Origin: Gnetum montanum | Lineage: Eukaryota; Streptophyta; Gnetopsida; Gnetales; Gnetaceae | Assembly: GCA_015680685.1 (NCBI GenBank) | Contig: MNCI01020481.1 | Span: 5,233 to 69,232 of the forward strand | DNA length: 64,000 nt | Direction of reading: 5' to 3' | Shown: one piece after another, positions 55,715 through 64,000 of the stretch | Numbering within the stretch: position 1 is the stretch's first letter | Layout: each line of letters starts with the position of its first letter | Translations under genes and position numbers: made by a program | Notes under the pieces: model-generated | What the model saw: only the letters and a program-made list of their open reading frames with translations | The model's database searches: none | What the model was told of the DNA's origin: nothing

Positions 55715-56448
55715 ACTTCCTACTCCTGCCTCTACTCTTTGTGGAATAATGGTTGTTTTATGGAAGCACTCTTATGTCTCAAGTGGATGGATTAGTCCTA
55801 GAGTGGTGCTGTGAAGTCATTGAAAGTAGATGGTTTTGGTCTGGACTGAGGATGGAACTTCTCATGTCATTTTAACCACAAATTTCACAAGGGACTTCTT
55901 ATGACCTCAATTTGGAACTCCATTCCACCTTCTCTATCATCCATCCATGTTGCCATAATTCACCTCATTGTTGGGTTTTATGTTATGCTCTATGTCTTAG
56001 TCAGATGTGTTGGGATTCTTGAGTGGATTCTTTCAAGTTTCTCCTTAACTTGTCATGATCATTAAATTGACTATGGGACCATAGACTCCTTAGTTGAGGT
56101 TATGCAAGGGAAAAAGGGCATGAGCTTACTATGGGAAGGACCCCACTTGCATAGCTTTTAGCTTGATTAGTTAAGGTTCCTTACCTTTGACATCACTACA
56201 ATCTTCTATTTCGTATATTCCATTGTGTAAACTGCTTAATCTTTCATTGCATTCATACTTTAAATTAATTTTTCTCCATTTTTTCAAATTTATGAACTTC
56301 AACATCTTCTTCTCATAATTTCATACTATTCTTGGTCTTCTAAGCTTTCGTTTGACCCCAATTTCATCAAAAATTTCCTTGTATTTTGAAAGTTTGACAG
56401 AAGTCAATGAAAGTCAATGGTGGTCAACAACATCGTTGACAAGGCCGT

Positions 56449-56493
56449 GTCGATGAGGCCTCATCGATGTAGTTTAAAAATACTATATATACC
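56449..56493 (+). promoter_or_regulatory. U3-like palindrome and TATA box inside copy D
   Basis: TCGATGAGGCCTCATCGA (56450-56467) is a perfect 18-bp palindrome matching the LTR palindrome at 47803. CTATATATACC follows at 56483-56493. The pair mimics the LTR U3 layout but lies about 0.47 kb upstream of the third ORF, so it may be an internal promoter. Confidence 0.45.
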
Positions 56494-56925
56494 ACCAAAC
56501 ACTTTGGAATTTTTTGCATTTTTCTCATAACACATGGAATTTGTGCAATTTTTCAAAGCCTAAAACCTTCTAGAGCCCATGACATTCAAACCTTTTATCC
56601 AAATCATTCCGTTTTTCAATCCTACACTTATCAAAGGTAAGATGTTTATTGTGTGGGCCACGAACCTTAAGGTTTCCAATGAAAATCAATGAAATTTTTA
56701 AAAACTTTTCCTAACTCCCCTAAATGGTTAATAACCTTAACCATATATAAACATCAACTTTTTCCCAAGTTAACCCTTCCAACAACCTCTGGGATGAATT
56801 ATTCATAATAACACATAAAATAAATAATAATCAAGTTCATTAAATCAACCATAATCATAACTTAGCCAAGTGTACCTATCCTCAAGAGTTAAGGTATCCC
56901 AATTATTTTAAGGTTACACAATGAT

Positions 56926-56958
56926 TGCTAATTCATGGTCTTATTGTGATTATAGATG
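56926..56958 (+). promoter_or_regulatory. Predicted branch point and splice acceptor, copy D
   Basis: TGCTAAT at 56926-56932 and GATTATAG ending at 56955, directly before ATGG. Confidence 0.5.
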
Positions 56959-59811
56959 GCACCCAAACAAAAGTTTCTACAGGAAGGAGAACCCTCACAA
57001 CCATGGGAGAAATGACCCAAAGATAGAAGAAACCAACAAGAATAAGGCCAAGAATTGCCAGAGGCAACCCATGAAATTGGACCTCTTCATGAGGAACCTA
57101 AAGTGAAATCTATTTGATAGATTCTAGAGGACGAAGGGCCTGTTGAACAATCCTAATGAGAAGAAGTGCTTAGACTCATGCCAAGGCTTGAGGTCACTCT
57201 AACTCAAGCTTGCTTAGACATCATCAAGTCTCGAGAAATTCAAAGATTAGTTCTCTAAGAGATAACCTTCAAGCTAGTTTTGGAAAAAGCTCTAGAAGAT
57301 ATCAAGACATAATTGCAAACCTCTTCCATGTGGCCAGCCATTACATCTAGTGGGGAATGGTATATGGAAGAGACCTATCTCTTTTGGAATAGCTGAAGGC
57401 TAGGGTCTATTGTAAAAATCAAGGATATTCAAGTGTCCTACTCAGCAGAAGCTATTGCACAGGCACTAGGGTTACTAGACATTGAAAACATAGTTGGTAG
57501 AAATATCAATAAAAGGTAATCTTGATGCAAAAAGGGAATGGACCTAGTGATGCTATGGGATGGACCGTAAAGAGTATGGCGTGCTCACACCAGCAGAGCA
57601 GATTTATTTCAAAATTATGGCCTATCACCTCAATCCAAAAGTGAGGCTAAGCAAGGTGATTACCTTCTCCACCTAAGCATGCACTACTCTAGGCGGGAAA
57701 TTTCATGTTAACCTTTCATAGCTAATTTATTTGGAGATCAAAAAGTGCTTCAAAGAGAATGAATGTGGAAGGAAGACCTTGCCCTTTCCGTGCCTTATTA
57801 GGAAACTTTGCAAGAGGGCAGGTATTACTTACTACTCAAATGACACCCTCAAGCATGCTTCCTTAGCCTCATGGGCAGAAATCATGAAGGATAAGATGTC
57901 AATGACCACTTAAGAAGAGGATTTTCCACCACCACCACCCACTCAAGAGACAACACCAGAGGCCTACACAATCCTTAAGCTTCTACGATAAATCTAAGAA
58001 TGGCTCTTGATCAAACAAGAGCAACAAGCAGGAACGAGTGGGGTAGATCCATCTATGTATCAGCTAGTGATGAGTCACCTTAATAATGTGGTCCAAAAAG
58101 TTAGCCAAATGGAGAGAGGCTGTTTCATTTTATCTACCCAAAGAATGCAGTTTCCTTTGAGGTCAGATCCCAATGCTTGAGAGGTAACAATGTCACTAGC
58201 AACACACCATCTATTCCTAGAAATCTCTGGAAATGCCACCACATTCTTGATGTGGTTGGAATAAGGTGAAGAGGCAACTATCTTGGTGATGTAGCACCAA
58301 GCATAGGAGACAACAGCAGAAGTGGTAGTTGACAATGTGGCTGAAGCATTGAATGCACCTATGGCATCTGTACCAGACATATCCGCACTTCAAGATGTAA
58401 AGACGTCTGTAGGCATGATCAGTGGAAAATTGAACGTAGCCCAAGACGAATAATTGATGGAATGACTAGTAGGAACTGGGAAATTGACTTCAGACATCTT
58501 TAATCTTCCAGAGAACATCACCACAACCTAGTTGAAGTTGTTGAATGTAAGGGGCGAATGCATCATCTTGAAAGGACAACTAGAAACAGCTCAAGAGAAA
58601 AATCAAAGCTTGGCTAAGGTTGCTAAAATTTGTGCTAAACTTGTAGAATAAGCAATCCTTAGCCTAGCAACGATAAGATATGAAGCTATTAAAAAAATTC
58701 AAGAATAATTTCAAAAGGCTGAGGAGGAGGTAGTAATGGCCATCTTCAAATAGTCCATGGCAGAAACTAAAATGCACTCAATCAAAAAGGACTTGAATCA
58801 AATGCGCTAAGAGAACGAAGTATTGATCGTGAAAAATCATAGCCTACAAAATGTTGATGCTTAGAGAGATAAAATATAAGAATTCATTCATCAATAGTAG
58901 GAGCAACTTACTAGGGTCAACACTAAACTAAGGAAATTAGCCACAGAGAATAGAAATCTGTCAATGGAGAAAGTATGCACTTTGCAACAAAAATTTGCCA
59001 TTGAGATCGTCGCTTGGAAGAACGAAGCTCTCAAATTTGAGAGAGTGAAAAATCACTATTGGAACTAGTTGGTTTGTAAAATAAAATTAATAAAAAAGAA
59101 ATCTAGATGGTAAGGGCTAAAGTGAATGAAGCCCTCCAACAACAATAGCAAGGAAGAGAGATGTGGCAGCCCATCCTTGATAGGATTGATGCTTACAACA
59201 AAGTGGATATCTGCTTGAAGGAGTTGTAGATCAAAGAAATAATAGAACATATGGACTTGGCCAATTTCCATCACAAAAACCTAGCAATGTTGACAGCCAG
59301 ACGACCGTGGTCGAAATTGGAGAAATAGATGGCTAGCTCGTATCTACTATACAAGGATAGGTTCAAACACCACAAGAACACCAAGGAAAATCTTAAGACT
59401 GCTAATGCTGAAATAAAAGTTCTCAAAGGGTGATTCACATATCAACGATCCATCGCTGAGGACCTAGCTAGATGGATGAATGACTACCAAGAGCTAAAGA
59501 ACACAATGAGAGCATTTGACATTGAATGCAAACAGTTTGTTGCCTTGTTCATCAATGTTAAGGAGTTATTTCCAACTATCCCATGTCCTTGGGATGTGCC
59601 TATTCCAACCCACATTGGAGAAGCTGCATAGATGATGCATGATTCTAGGAGTAAGGAGGAGAAAATGAAAGCACTGTTGGATGCTTTTCACCTCGCGCTT
59701 GAAGTTGCAGTAGCAGTAGGACAACCACTGCCGCCTCAACCACTGCCAGTGCATGAAGTCGATGAAGGTCTCTTGGAGCCTCAGAAACCACCACTTCCTA
59801 GGATTGTTTGA
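56956..59811 (+). pseudogene. Third ORF of copy D, full length (about 950 codons)
   Basis: Starts MAPKQKFLQEGEPSQPWEK directly after the predicted acceptor and ends LEPQKPPLPRIV at TGA 59809-59811. The N-terminal third contains SMWPAITSSGEWYMEETYLF, KIKDIQVSYSAEAIAQALGL and, in another frame, ECGRKTLPFPCLIRKLCKRA (about 57759-57818). These resemble the putative plant transposon protein domain (Pfam Transposase_32, assignment from memory). The rest, about 58530-59500, is Glu/Lys/Leu-rich with heptad-like spacing and probably a long coiled coil, ending in a Pro-rich tail. No membrane segment is evident, so an envelope role is not supported. About two dozen stops and a few frameshifts. Confidence 0.7.
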
Positions 59812-60048
59812 TCTTCTCCAACAAGCTTCACACCATTAAGGAACGTGTTATCCAATTTTTTGAAGAGTTCTGTCATGGTGTTCAATTTTGTGTCTTGAAC
59901 ACCACCATTTTTGTAATGTGTTGATCCATACACCTGAGCACTCCATTTTTTTCAAAGTTAGTCAATTTATTTTGTTGAAGAAAAAGTAAATCAATAATCC
60001 CATACCTTCCCAATTTTGTAAAAGAACTCAAGGATAAGTTTTCATTCA

Positions 60049-60060
60049 GTTGTGGGGGTA
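60049..60060 (+). promoter_or_regulatory. Polypurine tract, copy D
   Basis: GTTGTGGGGGTA, abutting the LTR. The preceding 60 bp (CCCATACCTTCCCAATTTTG...) are conserved in A, B and E. Confidence 0.8.
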
Positions 60061-60144
60061 TGATGAGTTATTGTTGGTTGGCCTCATCGATGCATCTTGC
60101 CCTGTGTTAAGGAGGCCCCGTTGATGTAGTGTTTGTCTGTCGCC

Positions 60145-60152
60145 TATAAATA
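60145..60152 (+). promoter_or_regulatory. TATA box in 3' LTR of copy D
   Basis: TATAAATA. Confidence 0.5.
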
Positions 60153-60324
60153 CATGCCTACTAGCTACATTTATGGTAATTTAAATTTTAGTAGCAACTA
60201 AGCTCTTGCATTTTTTCCATTTAAAAGTTAGAATTTTTTCCCCCGAGTTCCCACAGCATGAGTCATTGAGTGTATAGATCTTTATTCAAGCATTGTTGTA
60301 CCTAAGCATGATAGTGTGTGCAAC

Positions 60325-60330
60325 AATAAA
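60325..60330 (+). terminator. Poly(A) signal in 3' LTR of copy D
   Basis: AATAAA in CAACAATAAAGATGAG, the conserved R-region block. Confidence 0.45.
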
Positions 60331-60942
60331 GATGAGATTTCTGCAAAACCTTGCAGCACTTTGGATAGATTAGCTATTTTATTTATACATTCAATGTTTT
60401 TAATTATTTTTTGATTGTTCTCAATTATTTCGCAAATATTTTCCAGCAATTGAGTTAATGAGGCAATTAAGCTAGATAGATTAAATACATAAGTACAACT
60501 GCTTCGAGCGTAACATGTATTCGCTTGGTAATCCCAACAACGTTATTGCTTGGTACACCCAGTAGCATAGCGTTTGGTCACCTAGCAGCAGATACATGGG
60601 TTTAGGACATGTACAAAAAGTGGAGATGGATACTTATGTTAGGATTAATTAAATGTCAATAAATTAGTTAATTTAGATTAGTTAATCAAATTACTTTAAT
60701 CTACATTTAAGCACCAACTTATAAATCACAAAATGATAAAAATCGGATGCCTCAGTTACACTTAAGCATACCAACGAACGTCACAAGTGTAATTGGGAAG
60801 ACAACGATTGGCCTTAAGGCTAGACTCACTTCCTAAAGGGCTAGTGCACTAGAAATGATGAAGTTTATGGAATTTGACCAAATCATGTGTGAACGCTTTG
60901 TGATTCATATGGTTGGGCATAGTGGTACCTCGCCGCTCATCA

Positions 60943-61633
60943 ATAGTTAAGTCACATGATTTTTATTATTTTATATTTTATTCATCTATGATTAACAAGT
61001 TAAAAATTAACTTATGAACCAATTTAGCTAATCTAATTGCTAATTAATAACTCGTTATCCTAACATAAGCATTCTATCCCACTTTTTATACACATCCTAA
61101 ATGCATAAAACACTATTGGGCTACCAAGCATTAAGTGCTGCTTGAATTACCAAGTGTTGTATGTTATGCTCAAAATGGTCATACTTATGTGTTTTATTTA
61201 TTCAGCTTAATTAACTAATCAATTGAATTTTAACTTGGCTTAATTAATTGCATAATTAATGAAAATAGTAAATGCAAAAATAAATCATTAATCTATTCCA
61301 GGTGCTGCAAGGTTTGATCAAAAGGCTCATCTTTATTGTCATTTACATTGGTGTGCTCAAGTACATCAGTGCTTGAATAAAGATCCATACACTTTCTAAC
61401 TCTTGTTTTGGGCACTTAGAGAAATATTCTAAATCTCAAATGACAAAATTACAAGAGCTTTGCTACAAATATGATATGACCTGCATAAACACAACTGGTG
61501 AGCACATATTTATAGACTTTATTGTGAAACTACATCAACGCTACATCAACGTGGCCCCATCAATGAGGTAACACCATGTTGATGTGGCCTCATTGACAAG
61601 GACCCATCAATGCAATACTTTGATGCTTCATCA
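60943..61633 (-). repeat. 3' LTR of copy E, second part
   Basis: Resumes the minus-strand LTR interrupted at 47743, beginning with the duplicated target ATAGT. TATAAATA on the minus strand at 61507-61514. The LTR's 5' boundary on the minus strand is TGATGAAG at 61633. Confidence 0.8.
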
Positions 61634-61645
61634 TACCCCCACGAC
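61634..61645 (-). promoter_or_regulatory. Polypurine tract, copy E
   Basis: GTCGTGGGGGTA on the minus strand, adjoining the LTR. Confidence 0.75.
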
Positions 61646-61868
61646 TAAATAAAACTCATCCTCGAGTTCCTTTAAAAAATTGAAAAGGTATGGGATTATT
61701 AACTAATTCTTGACATAACAAACTAAAATAACGAAACTAAGTGCTTGAGTGTACAAATCAATATCATTACAAAAATTTGCAGTGTTCATGACATAAAATT
61801 GAACACCATGACATGACTACTCAAACTGGATAGCACATCCTGTAATGGCAGGAAGATGGTTGAGAAGA

Positions 61869-62586
61869 TCAAAGAGTCCCAAGTGGTGGAGGCTCCCAAG
61901 GTTCTGAAGAAGCTTTGCCATCTTCGGGCACGTCTAGTGGCCAAGGTGGCTCTAGCTACCCTACTACAACTGCTACCTCTAGTGGAAGGTAAAAGGCATC
62001 TATTAATCCCTTTAACTTCTCCTCTTTACTTCATAGATCATTCACAATCCATGCAATGTCGTTAATGTGAGCTGGAATAGGGATATCCCATGAACAGGGC
62101 ATTACTAGGAATAACTCCGTAACATTAACAAACCAAGCAGTGAAATGTTTGTGTTCAACATCAAATGCCATCACTATATTTTACAACTCCTACTAGTCAT
62201 TCATTCTTTTAGCTAGGTTCTTGATAGCAAATCTCTTATTAGTGTATTTACCCTTAACAACTTCGAGTTCAGCATTTGCCACTGTAAGCTTTTTCTTAGT
62301 GTCCTTGTGGTGCTTGAACTTGGCCTTGTACAACAAGTATGAGCTTACCACCTACTTTCCAATTTTGACCATGATCATTTAGCAATCAACATAGCCAGGT
62401 TTATATACCAGAGATTAGCAAGCTTCATATATTCCTTCATTTTCTCTACCCGCAACTCCTTCAAGTGAATTTCTACTTTATTGTACTGATCAATCCCATC
62501 AATGATAGTCTACCATAATTCGCACTCATGTTGGAGTTGTTGGAGGATCTTGTTCACTTTTTCCTTCACCACTTAAATATGTTTTT
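61869..62586 (-). pseudogene. Third ORF of copy E, C-terminal part
   Basis: TGA at 61871-61869 matches the stop of D's third ORF. Upstream (rightward) the frames AFYLPLEVAVVVG and EPWEPPPLGTL parallel D's AFHLALEVAVAVG and EPQKPPLPRIV. Homology continues to 62586, in the region equivalent to D 59090-59100, where the solo LTR is inserted. Stops are frequent. Confidence 0.65.
62582..62586. repeat. Target-site duplication of the solo LTR, left
   Basis: TTTTT, repeated at 63404-63408. Low complexity, but supported by continuity of the interrupted ORF. Confidence 0.65.
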
Positions 62587-63403
62587 TGATGAGTCACCAA
62601 ATAAGTGACCTGATATTGGATCCCCGATATCAAATACGTGATATCAAAATCGGATCCACGATATTGAACACGCAATGTCAGAGCCTATCTCATTATCTAT
62701 AAATAAGAGACAAGGGCACTTGGTTTTAGAGAGTAGTTTTTCAATCCCTTAACTGAACTCTTGCAATTTTTTTCTTCCAAAGTTAGAATTATTTCTGAGT
62801 GCTTGTAGTAGGAGTCACAAAGTGAACAGATCTTTATTCAAGCATTATGTACCTAAGCACACCTTGTGTTTGAAAATAAAGATGAACTTTGTGATAAACC
62901 TTGCAACATGCAAAATAGCTTAATTATTGCATTTAATGTTATTTACAGTTATTTGATGCTCTTATTAGTTAATCCATGTTATTTCTATAGAATTATTAAT
63001 TATCAACAAATTAGCACACTCAGCACGACCACTTTGAGCATATGTGAACAGTTGGTAACCCAGTAATGACTAGCATATGGTAATCCTAGTAGTGTTACAC
63101 TGGTTCAGGATGTGTCTGGAGAGTGGGAACGGATGCTGGTGTTAGGATTTGATTAATATTAGAGTTACAAAAACCCATTAGTTAATTAAGTCTTTTCATT
63201 TCACACACTTAGGAGACTAAGATAGAAAATATAAAAAACATAAAAAATCATATACCTCGAGTTTACTTAACCATACAATTATGCCTTACAAGTAAGCTTG
63301 GGAAGACAATGACTGCGTAACTAATCCTTATTCTATGTGGGTGCATAAGCACTTAATGCTGGTATTCGTATGGTTGGGTGTAGGGGTACCTCATCGCTCA
63401 TCA
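62587..63403 (+). mobile_element. Solo LTR of the A/B subfamily inside copy E
   Basis: 817 bp from TGATGAG to CTCATCA with no internal element. U3 has the GATATC-repeat character of A and B (GATATCAAATACGTGATATC near 62626), TATAAATA at 62698-62705 and AATAAA at 62875-62880. Flanked by TTTTT on both sides, and the sequence on the two sides joins into one continuous match with D's third ORF. Solo LTRs arise by recombination between the two LTRs of a full element. Confidence 0.88.
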
Positions 63404-64000
63404 TTTTTTATTTACTTCCTTTTGTAGGCCAACATGGTCTTTGTAGTAATCCTTAACTCAATAAAATTTAAGAGCCTCTGATTTTCAAGTGGCTACCTCT
63501 ATTATAGTCTTTTGGCAAATCGCATGGACCTCCTCCATGGAGAGGTTTCTATTCTCAACTGCCAAGCTCCTTAACTCTATGTTTTCTCTAGCTAGTTGCT
63601 CTCGCTATTGATGGATAAAATTAGTCAAGTGTTGTTTATGCGCATCAACATTCCATAGGAGATGGTTTTCTGCAATTAGTTACACATTCTCCTAGCGGGT
63701 TAAATCCAAGGCCTTCAGAATTTTATGCTGACTGGCCTCTACCAAGGATCGGTAGAACACCACTGTCTCCATTACACTATCAACCCCTTTCAACCTAGTG
63801 TGAAACTGTTCAAGAGTATCATTTATTATCAATGTTGGGTTAAGAAATGCAAGGTTGGTACTTTGGGCTCTCAACTCAGCAACTTCCATAGCCAAGCATT
63901 CATTTATATCCTTGGCTATTTTGAGTTGCCCTTCCAAAATAGTGTTCTTGCATCTTGCCTCTAGTAGCTCCAACTAGGTTGCAGTTATATTATCTTAAAG
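63404..64000 (-). pseudogene. Third ORF of copy E, coiled-coil part
   Basis: Frame 63973-63692 reads MELLEARCKNTILEGQLKIA and DTLEQFHTRLKGVDSVMETV, Leu/Glu-rich with heptad-like spacing. Downstream ENIELRSLAVENRNLSMEEV matches D's KLRKLATENRNLSMEKV (about 58935-58970). The ORF continues beyond the right edge. Confidence 0.65.

Larger units (their letters stand above)
54856..56925 (+). other. Non-coding region of copy D between integrase and third ORF
   Basis: T-rich 54880-55070. The 20-nt box is at 55517-55536 with a second, two-mismatch copy at about 55593-55612, so the segment around it is locally duplicated. CT microsatellite at 55696. Block CTATGGGAAGGACCCCACTT near 56130. U3-like palindrome and TATA at 56449-56493. 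No conserved ORF. Confidence 0.6.
47744..60942 (+). mobile_element. Copy D: complete but decayed Athila-like gypsy element
   Basis: 13.2 kb from TGATGAG to CTCATCA with both LTRs, primer site, gag, protease, RT, RNase H, integrase, internal purine tract, long non-coding region, full-length third ORF and polypurine tract. It is inserted in the 3' LTR of copy E. It is the reference copy for the family because nothing is deleted, although every ORF carries stops. Confidence 0.92.
60061..60942 (+). repeat. 3' LTR of copy D
   Basis: 882 bp, TGATGAG to CTCATCA. TATAAATA at 60145-60152; AATAAA at 60325-60330. The U3 palindrome is shortened compared with the 5' LTR. Confidence 0.9.
47561..64000 (-). 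mobile_element. Copy E: minus-strand Athila-like element, split by copy D, continues past window
   Basis: Its 3' LTR is in two parts, 47561-47743 and 60943-61633, separated by copy D. Read in reverse, the first part aligns with the end of D's own LTR (for example TACGCCCAACCATA... and CAATCGTTGTCTTC...), and the second part continues exactly where the first stops. Then follow its polypurine tract (61634), the end of its third ORF (61869) and a coiled-coil region interrupted by a solo LTR. Gag, pol and the 5' LTR lie beyond 64000. Confidence 0.85.

Noticed and set aside
36679-60942. C and D as a tandem LTR-element-LTR-element-LTR array sharing the middle LTR
   Set aside because: No polypurine tract precedes 47744. 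Instead 47561-47743 is a reversed LTR end that continues after 60942, and D has its own target duplication. Nested insertion explains the layout better.
1-64000. CRISPR arrays, operons, ribosome-binding sites, bacterial or phage genes
   Set aside because: No regularly spaced repeats of the right size, and all recognisable proteins are from plant retrotransposons.

Overview
The window is nuclear DNA from a plant, very probably a seed plant with a large, repeat-rich genome. I find no intact cellular gene, no convincing tRNA or rRNA gene, no CRISPR array and nothing prokaryotic. Almost everything that can be identified is decayed retrotransposon. The dominant family is a Ty3/gypsy LTR retrotransposon resembling the Athila lineage. 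It has a primer-binding site resembling the 3' end of tRNA-Asp, LTRs bounded by TGATGAG...CTCATCA, a terminal polypurine tract reading TGGGGGTA, gag-protease-RT-RNaseH-integrase order, and a third long ORF downstream of integrase.

Layout. 1-3324: 3' part of copy X, with pol deleted and its LTR cut at a single N. 3325-3451: a block bounded by two Ns, inverted relative to sequence inside X. 3452-10517: copy A (+), missing RT to integrase. 10518-10740: LTR fragments with a third N. 10741-14880: AT-rich sequence with an old LINE endonuclease remnant (about 12.5-13.2 kb). 15.1-16.1 kb: the 3' end of a LINE reverse transcriptase ORF (-). 16.1-21.3 kb: a Tat-lineage gypsy element (+) whose pol stays in one frame from 16496 to 19981 with only nonsense changes, and which carries the extra RNase H typical of Tat. 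21.5-26.9 kb: AT-rich sequence with short repeats, a G-rich tract and a probable tRNA-derived SINE. 26960-35537: copy B (-), bounded by two LTRs and a perfect 5-bp target duplication (GCTAG). 36679-47560: copy C (+), cut by copy E. 47561 to beyond 64000: copy E (-), whose 3' LTR is split by copy D (47744-60942, +) and whose third ORF is split by a solo LTR (62587-63403, TSD TTTTT).

The right half is therefore a stack of nested insertions: C contains E, E contains D, and E also contains a solo LTR. The order of events can be read from interrupted LTRs and reading frames. Copies X, A and B form a deletion series of the same family; C and D retain every domain but carry many stop codons.

The most interesting signals are in the family's non-coding half. 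All copies place a near-identical TGCTAAT...AG|ATGG motif (branch point plus splice acceptor) exactly at the start of the third ORF. A 20-nt box is identical in A, B, C and D. A purine tract sits just after integrase. In D, a U3-like palindrome plus TATA box lies about 0.5 kb upstream of the third ORF. Together these suggest that the third ORF was expressed separately, by splicing, an internal promoter, or both. All alignments were made by eye; no searches were run.
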